Of a stretch of 10,915 nt of DNA, positions 1 to 6,846 are shown piece by piece; within the stretch, counting starts at the first letter, position 1, and each line of letters starts with the position of its first letter. The DNA comes from Pseudomonadota bacterium (lineage in GTDB: Bacteria; Pseudomonadota; Gammaproteobacteria; Competibacterales; Competibacteraceae). The position numbers were made by a program, and so were the translations under genes. The stretch spans positions 1 to 10,915 of the forward strand of contig JAGTSD010000027.1 of assembly GCA_018262135.1 (NCBI GenBank), read 5' to 3'. The notes under the pieces are model-generated. The model saw nothing but the letters and a program-made list of their open reading frames with translations. It made no database searches and had not been told where the DNA came from.

Positions 1-90
1 CGGCTCCAACTCGCACGGGACACCAGCGATGACGCCATCCTCGCCGCCCTGCTCGGTTTGACCGCGACTTCCTCTTCATCCGTTCGGTAA
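1..90 (+). CDS. hemD: Uroporphyrinogen-III synthase, C-terminal end (partial)
   Basis: An open frame enters from the left edge and gives 29 residues before a TAA stop at 88-90. Its stretch ARDTSDDAILAALLGL resembles the usual HemD C-terminal helix, where a short A-x-x-A/D-D-A-(M/I)-(L)-x-A-L-L pattern closes the protein. HemD cyclises hydroxymethylbilane to uroporphyrinogen III in the cytoplasm, the last common precursor of heme, siroheme and cobalamin. The main support is context: hemX starts 6 nt downstream and hemY follows, the normal gammaproteobacterial hemC-hemD-hemX-hemY order. The catalytic part lies outside the window, so the call rests on the tail motif and synteny. Confidence 0.72.
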   Translation, partial: RLQLARDTSDDAILAALLGLTATSSSSVR

Positions 91-96
91 CGCGAC

Positions 97-1575
97 ATGA
101 CAGACCAGACATCAGATAACAACGAAAACGCCAAAGCCGCATCGGCCGCCAAGGCCACGCCCGCGACCACTGCCCCTCTCGGCAAACCGCCTCAACCGGA
201 TACCGCACCTGCCAAGCCCTCTTTGCCTGCGGCGGCTGCGCCCGCGCCCCGGCCCAAGAGTGGCCGGGGACTGGCGGGACTGGCCATGCTCCTGGCCCTG
301 GGCGCCGCGGGCGGCAGCGGCTATCTATGGTATCTCTGGCAACAGGATCAGGCCGCGCAGGCCAGCCGGCTGGAGCAGGCCATCAAACAGGCTATCGCCC
401 AGCGCGATCCCGAATTTCAGGCCTTCAAAGCTCAGGTCCAGCAACTGCAAGGACTGAAAACCGGACTCGACCAGGCGCGCACCGACAATCAGACGCTCAA
501 GGAGCAACAACTGGGCCTGACCGGCGACTTGCAGCCGTTGAAAAACGCGATGGAACTGCAAAAGGGCGAGAACGACATCATCAAGGGCGAGATGAAGCTG
601 CTGCGGGAAAGCCACGACGCCCACAAGACCTCGGCGCAAAAGCAAAACGACGAACTCGGCGCACAGTTGAAGGACTATGAAAATCGCCTGGCGAAGCAAA
701 CCGAGCAGCTTCAGAACTTGAAGCTGGGTCTGAACGGCCTGACCGACCAACTGGAAATCGTCAAGACCCTGGTGGCCAAGGGTGGCGACGCGAACGCCTT
801 CCCGTTGGCGGAAGTGGATTATTTGCTGCGGCTGGCCGATACCAAATTGAAGCTGGAGCGCAACGTCGCTGCCGCCCGGCTGGCGCTGGAGGTCGCCCAG
901 CAGCGGCTCAAGGCGGTCAACGAAAGCGCCATGGCCCCGGTGCAGACGATGCTCGGCGAGGCTATCGCCAGCCTGCGCGGCGTCAAGTTGCCCGATTTTT
1001 CCGCACTGGCTCACAAAGTCGCGGAGATGCAGAAGGAAATCGGTGGTCTGCCCCTGCGGATCACCTCCGGGGTTCCCGACATCAAGAACCGGGTCAAGCC
1101 CGCCGCCACCGCCACCGTCAGCGCCGACGCCGACCGCTCCTGGTGGGAGCGCGGCAGCGAGGCGGTTTGGAATCAGTTCAAGGATATCGTCGTGATTCGC
1201 CGCATGCGCAGCGATGCGCCGCCCCTGATCGCGATGGAAGAAGAATTCTTCCTGCGCGAGAACCTGCGGCTGGAACTGGAGAGCCTGCGCACGGCGCTGC
1301 TGCGCGGCGACGCCGAGGCTTATCGGGACGCTTATGGCTTGCTCGACCGCTGGGTTCAGACCTATTTCGACACCGAGGACAAACAGGTCACCGCGTTCCT
1401 GGCCGAGCTGAAAGCGCTGCAAACCGTCGAGTTCAATCCCTACATCCCGGATTTGACCGGCCTCAACCAGGCGTTCGGTGAAGCCATGGCCCACCGCCAA
1501 CCGATCCGCACCCTCGGTAAAACCCCGGCGGCGCCGGTCGAACCAGCGGCGGCGAGCGGGGGAGCGCAACCATGA
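97..1575 (+). CDS. hemX: HemX family membrane protein of the heme operon
   Basis: A 492-residue protein with HemX architecture. Residues 1-57 are a disordered Ala/Pro/Lys-rich cytoplasmic tail. Residues 58-81 form one hydrophobic segment (GLAMLLALGAAGGSGYLWYL). Residues about 85-235 are a long Gln/Lys/Glu/Leu coiled coil, followed by the conserved HemX C-terminal region, in which residues about 348-365 (WWERGSEAVWNQFKDIVVI) and the later LRLELESLRTALLRGD stretch are family-like. HemX is often annotated as uroporphyrinogen-III C-methyltransferase, but there is no GxGxGD methyltransferase motif here, so that activity should not be assumed; its exact role is unsettled. The gene lies 6 nt after hemD and its TGA overlaps the hemY ATG, so the three are probably one transcript. 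The start has no strong Shine-Dalgarno, consistent with translational coupling to hemD. Confidence 0.9.
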   Translation: MTDQTSDNNENAKAASAAKATPATTAPLGKPPQPDTAPAKPSLPAAAAPAPRPKSGRGLAGLAMLLALGAAGGSGYLWYLWQQDQAAQASRLEQAIKQAIAQRDPEFQAFKAQVQQLQGLKTGLDQARTDNQTLKEQQLGLTGDLQPLKNAMELQKGENDIIKGEMKLLRESHDAHKTSAQKQNDELGAQLKDYENRLAKQTEQLQNLKLGLNGLTDQLEIVKTLVAKGGDANAFPLAEVDYLLRLADTKLKLERNVAAARLALEVAQQRLKAVNESAMAPVQTMLGEAIASLRGVKLPDFSALAHKVAEMQKEIGGLPLRITSGVPDIKNRVKPAATATVSADADRSWWERGSEAVWNQFKDIVVIRRMRSDAPPLIAMEEEFFLRENLRLELESLRTALLRGDAEAYRDAYGLLDRWVQTYFDTEDKQVTAFLAELKALQTVEFNPYIPDLTGLNQAFGEAMAHRQPIRTLGKTPAAPVEPAAASGGAQP

Positions 1576-2837
1576 AACTGTTGATTGGTGTCATCATTAC
1601 CCTGTTCGCCTCGGTCTGGATGGCGTTGTCCCTTCGGCAAGATCCAGGCTATGCGATGTTCAGCATGGGCCAGTGGACTGTCGAAACCAGTTTCGCCTTC
1701 ATGATCCTGGTTCTAATTGCTCTCTTCGTCGCGTTCTACGCCCTGGTTCGACTGGCCATGCGCCTGTGGCATACCCCCGGCCAGACCCTGGCGGCCCACC
1801 AGCGGCGGTTGCAACGCAAGGCGCGGCGGCTGTTCAATCTGGGCAGCCGGCAACTGGCGGCCGGGCAGTGGGCAGCGGCCGAGAAAACCCTGCTCAAGAG
1901 CGCCGCTCACAGCGAAACGCCCGCGCTGGACTATATGAGCGCAGCGCGGGCCACCCATCACCTGAACGAGGCGAAGTGGCGGCGCGACCTGCACCTGCGC
2001 AAGGCCGAGGAGTCGCCGGATGCCGACAAGCTGACGGTGCAACTGACCCGGGCGGAGTTCCTGCTGGACGATCAGCAAGCCGAGCAGGCGCGACCCCTGC
2101 TGGAATCGCTGCACGCGCTCAACCCGCGTCATCCAGGCGTGTTGCTGTGGCTGGCCCGCTGCTACCGGCAATCGGGCGCCTGGGATTCGTTGCGACAATT
2201 GCTGCCTGAATTGCAGAAAAAGAAGGTATTTGGTCCGGATTTGTTTGCCGAAATCGAGAGGGAGACCTACCACGCCCTGCTGCAAAACATCGCCGCCAGC
2301 GGCTCGCTGGAAAAACTTCGGGTGCTGTGGAAACAGACGCCAGCGACCCTGCGCGAGGGGAACGAGGCGCTGCTGGTGGATTATGCCACTGCCCTTTGCG
2401 AACTTGACGCCTTCGATGATGCCGAGGCCCTGCTGCGCGAGGCGATCAACCGCCGCTGGAACGACAAGCTGGTGGTGGGCTACGGGATGCTGGAACGCGG
2501 CAACGCCGCCGCACAACTGGCGGCAGCCGAGGGCTGGCTGGCGCAGCATGGCGACGATCCGTATCTGCTGCTGACGCTGGGCCGGCTGGCCAAGCGCTGC
2601 CAGCAGCCCGCCAAGGCGCGGGATTATCTGGAGCGCAGCATTCAGATCATGCCGATGCCGGACGCCTATCAGGAACTGGGCGAACTGCTGGAATCCCTGC
2701 ACGAACTGACCCATGCCGGCCAGTGCTTCCGCGCCGGATTACGGTTGCTAGTCGGTAAGCCCCAGGAAAAACAGGGCGTTACCCTGCCTGCCGCCGAGGC
2801 GGCGCAGCAGTTGAAGGGACCCGGCTCGCCGCCATGA
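1572..2837 (+). CDS. hemY: HemY, TPR-containing inner-membrane protein
   Basis: A 421-residue protein. The N-terminus has two hydrophobic helices (about residues 2-20 and 41-63) flanking a short loop containing the QDPGYAMFSMGQWTVETS region; this is the HemY_N signature. The remainder is helical and Ala/Leu-rich with TPR-like spacing, for example LFNLGSRQLAAGQWAAAEKT near residue 91 and LLTLGRLAKRCQQPAKARDY near residue 334. It probably sits in the inner membrane and acts as a scaffold for late porphyrin synthesis. This is the proteobacterial HemY, not the Bacillus protoporphyrinogen oxidase of the same name. The ATG overlaps the hemX TGA (ATGA), and GGGGGAG lies a few bases upstream as ribosome binding site. 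Length is near normal for the family. Confidence 0.92.
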   Translation: MKLLIGVIITLFASVWMALSLRQDPGYAMFSMGQWTVETSFAFMILVLIALFVAFYALVRLAMRLWHTPGQTLAAHQRRLQRKARRLFNLGSRQLAAGQWAAAEKTLLKSAAHSETPALDYMSAARATHHLNEAKWRRDLHLRKAEESPDADKLTVQLTRAEFLLDDQQAEQARPLLESLHALNPRHPGVLLWLARCYRQSGAWDSLRQLLPELQKKKVFGPDLFAEIERETYHALLQNIAASGSLEKLRVLWKQTPATLREGNEALLVDYATALCELDAFDDAEALLREAINRRWNDKLVVGYGMLERGNAAAQLAAAEGWLAQHGDDPYLLLTLGRLAKRCQQPAKARDYLERSIQIMPMPDAYQELGELLESLHELTHAGQCFRAGLRLLVGKPQEKQGVTLPAAEAAQQLKGPGSPP

Positions 2838-2848
2838 CCACACCGATG

Positions 2849-2878
2849 CCCGCCGGCCTGCGAAGTTCCACCGGCGGG
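2849..2878 (+). terminator. GC-rich inverted repeat after hemY, possible terminator
   Basis: CCCGCCGG (2849-2856) and CCGGCGGG (2871-2878) are perfect 8-bp arms around a 14-nt loop, starting 11 nt after the hemY stop. Only TTGT follows the stem instead of a long T run, so this is either a weak intrinsic terminator or an RNA 3'-end stabiliser for the hemDXY transcript. No other gene uses this stretch. Confidence 0.45.
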
Positions 2879-2904
2879 TTGTACGGCAACGGTGAGACGA
2901 CCTG

Positions 2905-3233
2905 ACCCGCTGGACCCGTTCCAAGCTGGTATGGGTGCAGGGCAAGCTGGCGCTCAAGGCCGAACTGAAGCGGACGGCGCGCGAGCGGGCTGTCGCCGTC
3001 TGATGTTCGGCTACGAGACTTGGGCTTCCGCTGGGGTTCCTGCGGTTGTCACGGCATCCTGTTTTTCAACTGGAAGCTGTTGCAGTTGCCCCTGCGGCTG
3101 ATTGCGTGGTCGCGCACGAACTGACGCATCTCCTCGAACCGCGTCACACACGCCAGCCATTTGGAATATTCTGGACCGCGCCATGCCCGACTGGCGGGAA
3201 CGGCGGGAACGGCAGGAACGGCGGGAAGAATGA
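2905..3233 (+). pseudogene. YgjP-type (M48-like) zinc metallopeptidase remnant
   Basis: Pieces of a YgjP/DUF45 metal-dependent hydrolase are readable across three frames. Piece one (2905-3003) reads TRWTRSKLVWVQGKLALKAE, matching the family's W-I/V-x-x-K-L region, and ends at a TGA. Piece two (3002-3103) reads VRDLGFRWGSCGCHGILFFN followed by WKLLQLPLRLI, the family RWGSC and NWRL segment. Piece three (3100-3162) reads DCVVAHELTHLLEPRHTRQP, containing the HExxH zinc site as HELTH. Piece four (3165-3233) reads NILDRAMPDWRERRER and continues to a TGA. The 4-base gap between pieces two and three is explained by loss of one copy of ATTG. The gap between three and four is explained by loss of one T in TTTTGG. 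The N-terminal half and the segment before VRDLG are missing or very short, so the gene is almost certainly dead unless the assembly is faulty. Zinc ligands are present but cannot be translated as one chain. Confidence 0.82.
3193..3228 (+). repeat. Four-unit 9-bp tandem repeat
   Basis: Units are GGCGGGAAC (3193-3201), GGCGGGAAC (3202-3210), GGCAGGAAC (3211-3219) and GGCGGGAAG (3220-3228). The repeat falls at the end of the metallopeptidase remnant and reads as an Arg/Glu-rich tail (RERRERQERREE). It is most simply a replication-slippage expansion in a sequence no longer under selection. Confidence 0.85.
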
Positions 3234-3283
3234 CGCGCGCAGGCCCGGGGCCTTTACTGGTGTCATGCGGGGATGAACGAAGA

Positions 3284-4081
3284 TCAGGCGCCCCGGTTGC
3301 CGTAAATTCGCCCGACTGCCAGCGTAGCGTCAGCGTTTTTCTGTTTGGGAATGATCAGCTCCGCGCGGAAGCCGTGACTCACCAGCCGTTCGGCGCACGC
3401 CAGGGCGGCGGCTTCCGCCACGCCATAACAGCCGGTCTCCCGGAATACGACTGCAGATTTGCGGCTGAGCCGGTCGGCGTATTCGTTCAGCAGTGTGGCT
3501 GGATAGAAGGTGATCGGTACACCGAGCGTCGCCGCCAGTTGATGCAGGCCCGGCTCGTCCTGCTTGAGTTCGATACTGGCCAGCGCCCGCAGATCACCGC
3601 GTTGCAGACCGTGACTGGCCAGGGTTTGGTCGAGCAGCGCCAGCAGCGGTTCCAGCGGGCAGCCGCGATTGCAACCGACGCCGGCCACCAGCAGCGGCTG
3701 GGTATAGCGTTGCGCGCCGGTGATGATCGCCTGCGCGCCCAGGAATTCGGCGACCTGGCGCGCCCATTCGTTGGCGCCGCCCTCGTGACCGGACAGAATC
3801 GGCACGACGAACCGCCCGTGTTCGTCCAGCACCAGCACCGCCGGATCCTGGTATTTGTCGCGCAACACCGGCCCCAGCGTGCGTACCGCGATCCCGATCG
3901 CGCAGAGCAGGATCAGCCGATGGCCCGCCTGGAAACGCTCCCGGGCCACGGCCTGAAACGGTTGTGGGCGATACAAATGTTCGGCATCCGGCATCAGCGC
4001 CAGCAATCGTTCCGCCAACGCCCGTCCGGGATCGGTCAGACTGATGATGGCGACAGGGCTGACAACTGCTGAAAGCTTCAT
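3284..4081 (-). CDS. cbiG: Cobalt-precorrin-5A hydrolase CbiG, compact form
   Basis: A 265-residue protein. CbiG opens the delta-lactone of cobalt-precorrin-5A and releases acetaldehyde, a step specific to the anaerobic corrin route, in the cytoplasm. Residues about 45-123 match the CbiG N-terminal domain: GIAVRTLGPVLRDKYQDPAV, then LDEHGRFVVPILSGHEGGAN (86-104). Residues about 130-262 match the C-terminal domain: VAGVGCNRGC near 132-141 and ETGCYGVAEAAAL. The link between them is very short, so the middle domain found in longer CbiG proteins such as that of Salmonella is absent. I chose the ATG at 4081 (MKLSAVV) because the 11 codons upstream do not look like family sequence. The gene is divergent from the thioredoxin-NosL-cobM unit, with about 80 nt between start codons. 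It could be annotated generically as a CobE/CbiG family protein. Confidence 0.9.
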   Translation of the reverse strand: MKLSAVVSPVAIISLTDPGRALAERLLALMPDAEHLYRPQPFQAVARERFQAGHRLILLCAIGIAVRTLGPVLRDKYQDPAVLVLDEHGRFVVPILSGHEGGANEWARQVAEFLGAQAIITGAQRYTQPLLVAGVGCNRGCPLEPLLALLDQTLASHGLQRGDLRALASIELKQDEPGLHQLAATLGVPITFYPATLLNEYADRLSRKSAVVFRETGCYGVAEAAALACAERLVSHGFRAELIIPKQKNADATLAVGRIYGNRGA

Positions 4082-4090
4082 TGGCTTTGC

Positions 4091-4105
4091 TGGCTTAAAC
4101 CTTGC
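4091..4105 (+). promoter_or_regulatory. Candidate sigma-54 promoter upstream of the thioredoxin gene
   Basis: TGGC (4091-4094) and TTGC (4102-4105) place the GG and GC dinucleotides exactly 10 nt apart, the sigma-54 -24/-12 spacing. The bases between differ from the TGGCACG consensus (TTA instead of ACG). A start about 12 nt further would give a leader of roughly 45 nt before the ATG at 4162. Such a short match can arise by chance, and no enhancer-binding site was recognised. Confidence 0.28.
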
Positions 4106-4161
4106 GTGTGGCACAATGGTATTTTACCCAATCAACCTGGATCACCCTGGTTTCCCTTCCT

Positions 4162-4656
4162 ATGAACCCCTTCCGCCTTGTTCCATTTCTTGCCCTCCTC
4201 GCGCTGCTGGTCGGCTGCGAGCAGGAATTACCCACTATCAAGATCGGTAGCCCCCCTCCCGCCTTCGCGCTGGAACAGTTGGATGGTCCTGGCGTCCGTT
4301 TCCCCGAGCAGTATCGCGGCAAGGTAGTCGCCATCCGATTCTGGGCCGACTGGTGCCCCTTCTGCCATAGCGAAATGACGGCCCTGGAGCCGGTCTATAG
4401 CCGGCACTGCGACCGGGGCCTGGTCATTCTCGCCGTTAACGTGATGCAGCCACCAGAAACGGTGAGGAAGTTCGTCAAAGAACTCGGCATCTCCTACGAC
4501 GTGCTGCTTGACCAGCAGGGCGAGGTGATGCGCGGCTATCGAGTGATGGGCCTGCCGATGACCTTCATCGTGGACCGAGAGGGCCTCCTCCGTGCCCGGA
4601 TCGTGGGTGAATCCACCCCCGAGGTGTTCGAGCGGGCGATAACCAGCCTGCTTTGA
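4162..4656 (+). CDS. TlpA-like thioredoxin-fold lipoprotein
   Basis: A 164-residue protein. Residues 1-18 are a lipoprotein signal peptide with lipobox LVGC and acylated Cys19; the +2 residue is Glu, not Asp, which predicts transfer to the outer membrane. The thioredoxin fold covers residues about 27-164, with the redox site WCPFC at 64-68 and the cis-proline in GLPMTF at 131-136. This is a TlpA/ResA-type thiol-disulfide protein acting in the periplasm. It probably reduces or exchanges a specific Cys pair in another exported protein. The ATG at 4162 is preferred over an in-frame TTG at 4102 because the lipobox is then correctly placed. No clear Shine-Dalgarno is visible. The NosL-like gene starts 73 nt downstream on the same strand and its CxxC motif is an attractive partner. 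The gene may instead serve cytochrome maturation or copper handling. Confidence 0.85.
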   Translation: MNPFRLVPFLALLALLVGCEQELPTIKIGSPPPAFALEQLDGPGVRFPEQYRGKVVAIRFWADWCPFCHSEMTALEPVYSRHCDRGLVILAVNVMQPPETVRKFVKELGISYDVLLDQQGEVMRGYRVMGLPMTFIVDREGLLRARIVGESTPEVFERAITSLL

Positions 4657-4729
4657 GCATCGTCAAGGCCCCTCTCGCGTTCCGATTCCAGAATTGTGGT
4701 TCCCATAGCCGTGATTAGAAGTTGAATCC

Positions 4730-5260
4730 ATGAACGATCCCATTCACCCCGAACGCCGTCAATTTCTGCGCATTCTCGCTATCACGGGCGCCGCCAGCTT
4801 TGCGGCCCTGAATTGGCCGGTCCTCGCAGCGCAGAATCCACAATTGCCCAATCCCGGCCCCAAGGACACTTGTCCGGTGTGCGGAATGTTCGTCAGCCTT
4901 TATCCCGACTGGGTCGCGACCGTGCTGTACCAGGACGGCCATGCCCACCACTTCGACGGGGCCAAGGACCTGTTTAAATACCTGCTGAATCTGCCCAAGT
5001 ATGCGTCCGGCCATTCCAGGGACGACATGACCGCCATCGGCGTGACTGAGTACTACGGCGTGACCCGGATTGACGCCCGCGCCGCCTGGTACGTGATCGG
5101 CTCCGACACGTTGGGGCCGATGGGCCACGAACTGGTTCCGCTGAAGACCCAGGCCGAGGCCGAGGAGTTTCTCAAGGATCACCACGGCAAGCGCATCCTC
5201 CGTTTCGACGACGTCACCCCGGCGCTGCTGGAAAACCTGGACCGCGGGAAATTTGAATGA
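4730..5260 (+). CDS. NosL-like protein with a Tat signal
   Basis: A 176-residue protein. Residues 8-34 look like a twin-arginine signal: E-R9-R10-Q-F-L-R followed by a hydrophobic stretch and cleavage near VLAAQ. Residues about 46-172 match the NosL family: CPVCGM at 48-53 carries the only two Cys residues (48 and 51), HHFDGAKDL lies near 73-81 and GSDTLGPMGHELVPL near 124-138. Family members bind Cu(I), classically as a nitrous oxide reductase accessory lipoprotein. Here no lipobox Cys is present and no nosZ-type gene lies nearby, so the classical function should not be copied over. The TGA overlaps the cobM ATG (ATGA), so the two are translationally coupled, and a thioredoxin lipoprotein precedes it. 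A role in delivering a metal or protecting a thiol is possible. Family assignment is firm, function is open. Confidence 0.85.
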   Translation: MNDPIHPERRQFLRILAITGAASFAALNWPVLAAQNPQLPNPGPKDTCPVCGMFVSLYPDWVATVLYQDGHAHHFDGAKDLFKYLLNLPKYASGHSRDDMTAIGVTEYYGVTRIDARAAWYVIGSDTLGPMGHELVPLKTQAEAEEFLKDHHGKRILRFDDVTPALLENLDRGKFE

Positions 5261-6021
5261 CCGTCTACTTCATCGGCGCCGGCCCCGGCGATCCCGAACT
5301 GATCACCGTCAAGGGCCAGCGGCTGATCCGTGAATGCCCGCTGGTGCTCTACGCCGGCTCCCTGGTGCCGAAGGAAGTCATCCTGGCGGCCAATCCCGAT
5401 GCCGAAATCGTCAACACCGCTGATCTGAATCTGGAAGAGATCATCGCCCGCATCCGCGCCGCGCACGAACGGGACCTGGACGTGGCGCGAGTGCATACCG
5501 GCGACCCGGCGTTATATGGAGCCATCGGCGAGCAGATGCGCGAACTGGAAAGACTCGGCATTCCCTACGAAATCGTGCCGGGCGTGACCGCCGCCTTCGC
5601 TGGAGCCGCGCTGCTGCGCCGGGAACTGACCCTGCCGGGCATCAGCCAGACCCTCATCCTCACCCGCCATGCCGGCAAAACGGCGATGCCGAAAGGTGAA
5701 AGCCTGCCGGACCTGGCCCGCCACCAAGCCACGATGGCGATTTATCTCAGCGTTGACAAGCTGCGGGAAATTGTAGCGGAACTGACGCCGCATTACGGCG
5801 CGGACTGTCCGGTAGCGGTGTTGCACCGGGTGTCATGGCCCGATCAGGACGGCGTGGTCGGTACGCTGGCCGACATCGCCGGGAAGGTCGAAGCCCGGGG
5901 CTTCACCCGCACCGCGCTGATTCTGGTCGGGCGGGTGCTTCAGCCGGAGGGATTTCCGGCATCCTACCTCTACAGCGCCGAACACGCCGAGTCGTATCGG
6001 CAACATGCAAACGCGGGTTAA
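5257..6021 (+). CDS. cobM: Precorrin-4 / cobalt-precorrin-4 C11-methyltransferase
   Basis: A 254-residue protein, normal length. It transfers a methyl group from S-adenosylmethionine to C-11 of (cobalt-)precorrin-4 in the cytoplasm. The tetrapyrrole methylase fold is clear: the first loop FIGAGPGDPELITVKG at 5-20, LYAGSLVP at 31-38, the SAM-binding VHTGDPALYGAIGEQM at 79-94 and VPGVTAAFAGAA at 107-118. The YAGSLVP segment is diagnostic for CobM/CbiF among the corrin methylases. Because cbiD and cbiG are close by, the substrate is more likely the cobalt-containing form, so CbiF is an equally good name. The ATG overlaps the NosL-like stop; upstream GCGGGAAA is only a modest ribosome site. A convergent inverted repeat follows the TAA. 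Confidence 0.95.
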   Translation: MTVYFIGAGPGDPELITVKGQRLIRECPLVLYAGSLVPKEVILAANPDAEIVNTADLNLEEIIARIRAAHERDLDVARVHTGDPALYGAIGEQMRELERLGIPYEIVPGVTAAFAGAALLRRELTLPGISQTLILTRHAGKTAMPKGESLPDLARHQATMAIYLSVDKLREIVAELTPHYGADCPVAVLHRVSWPDQDGVVGTLADIAGKVEARGFTRTALILVGRVLQPEGFPASYLYSAEHAESYRQHANAG

Positions 6022-6023
6022 TT

Positions 6024-6057
6024 GGGCGGCAAGTTTCAACAATCGGCCTTGCCGCCC
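6024..6057. terminator. Perfect inverted repeat between convergent genes
   Basis: GGGCGGCAAG (6024-6033) pairs perfectly with CTTGCCGCCC (6048-6057) around a 14-nt loop. It lies 2 nt after the cobM stop and 6 nt before the 3' end of the minus-strand DUF533 gene, the expected place for a shared bidirectional terminator. Neither side has a long T run, so termination may be partial or the stem may protect mRNA ends. Confidence 0.65.
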
Positions 6058-6063
6058 CTGGCT

Positions 6064-6753
6064 TTAAGCCTTGGCCTGATCCAGCAGTTCCGAGACCAGT
6101 TCTGGCGGCAGTTTCAGTTCTGTGGCCAGCTCGTCCAGATAGGCGCGCTCCTGCTCGCTGTCAATGTTGATCGCCAGCAGGGACGTGAGATAGATCTCGG
6201 CCGCCGCCGCCGGTGAATCCGCGCCTGCCGCGATTTCCTTGACGTTCAGCGGCTTGGCTAATTCATTCTTGACGAAATGCAACGCTTCGGGATTAAGATC
6301 GAGCTTTTGCAGATAAACATCAATCCTGCCCTGCTCTTGCTCGTCAATATGCCCGTCGGCCTTGGCGGCAGCGAGCATGGCTCTCAACAGCGCCAGACTG
6401 CGCTGCTCCAGTTGGGGCCCGCTCAGGGCATTCGCCGCCGGCCCCGGATCAGCGGCGGGCGCTCCCTGCTGTTTGGCCTGCCAATCCTGGATCGCCTTGT
6501 AGGCCAGCCCGCCAATCGCCCCCAGGCTGCCCAGTTTCACCGCCACGCCGGTCAGACCCCGTCCGGCCCTGGTGCCCAGCAGCAGCGCCGCGACGCCAGC
6601 AATCGTCGCTCCCTTGCCCATGCTCGCCAACGCGGCCTCGCGCTCCGGTCCCTCACTGGGAATGTTGAGTTTCTGCTCCACCATGGTTTGAGCCTTGCCG
6701 GCCAACTCACGGCCCGATTGCAAAAGCTGATCAAACAGCGCCTGAACGTCCAT
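6064..6753 (-). CDS. DUF533 / YebE-like membrane-associated protein, TerB-like domain
   Basis: A 229-residue protein, close to the usual length of E. coli YebE. Residues 1-45 are helical and polar. Residues about 48-87 are Gly/Ala/Leu-rich (GATIAGVAALLLGTRAGRG, then LGSLGAIGGLAYKAI) and likely associate with the membrane. A Pro/Ala linker spans about 97-112. Residues 117-226 form a TerB-like all-helical domain with acidic loops KADGHIDEQE (131-140) and INIDSEQERAYLDEL (196-209), which could bind a divalent metal. Biochemical function is unknown. The ATG at 6753 was chosen over upstream candidates because an AGGAGG lies 7 nt before it. The gene sits 93 nt downstream of the cobK stop on the same strand, so it may be co-transcribed with cobK or have its own start; no corrin role is known. 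Confidence 0.85.
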   Translation of the reverse strand: MDVQALFDQLLQSGRELAGKAQTMVEQKLNIPSEGPEREAALASMGKGATIAGVAALLLGTRAGRGLTGVAVKLGSLGAIGGLAYKAIQDWQAKQQGAPAADPGPAANALSGPQLEQRSLALLRAMLAAAKADGHIDEQEQGRIDVYLQKLDLNPEALHFVKNELAKPLNVKEIAAGADSPAAAAEIYLTSLLAINIDSEQERAYLDELATELKLPPELVSELLDQAKA

Positions 6754-6760
6754 CCTCATC

Positions 6761-6766
6761 CTCCTC
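6761..6766 (-). promoter_or_regulatory. Ribosome binding site that decides the DUF533 start
   Basis: On the minus strand AGGAGG is followed by 7 nt and then ATG at 6753. Other in-frame ATGs overlap or precede this site too closely to use it, so it fixes the start at MDVQALFDQL. Confidence 0.75.
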
Positions 6767-6846
6767 GTCATGATTTGATGTACTGTCTGGGAATGAATTG
6801 TTCACTTCACATTCCGATGCGAAGCTCCACTTGGCGAAGTGTAATA

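Noticed and set aside
325..1569. Long minus-strand open frame of 414 codons opposite hemX
   Set aside because: It is a shadow of hemX in high-GC sequence; its translation is low-complexity and matches no family.
2385..2391. GCCACTG, a string found in cobalamin riboswitches
   Set aside because: It lies inside hemY coding sequence with none of the surrounding riboswitch structure.
3241..3253. Near-palindrome AGGCCCGGGGCCT before the cbiG 3' end
   Set aside because: The centre leaves no realistic loop and no T run follows, so it is not a convincing terminator or a defined operator.
4102..4161. In-frame TTG extension of the thioredoxin gene
   Set aside because: It would put 20 polar residues before the lipoprotein signal; the ATG at 4162 gives a standard lipobox position.
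6828..6841. Small hairpin CACTT-GGCG-AAGTG between cobK and the DUF533 gene
   Set aside because: Five base pairs and no T run; too weak to call a terminator.
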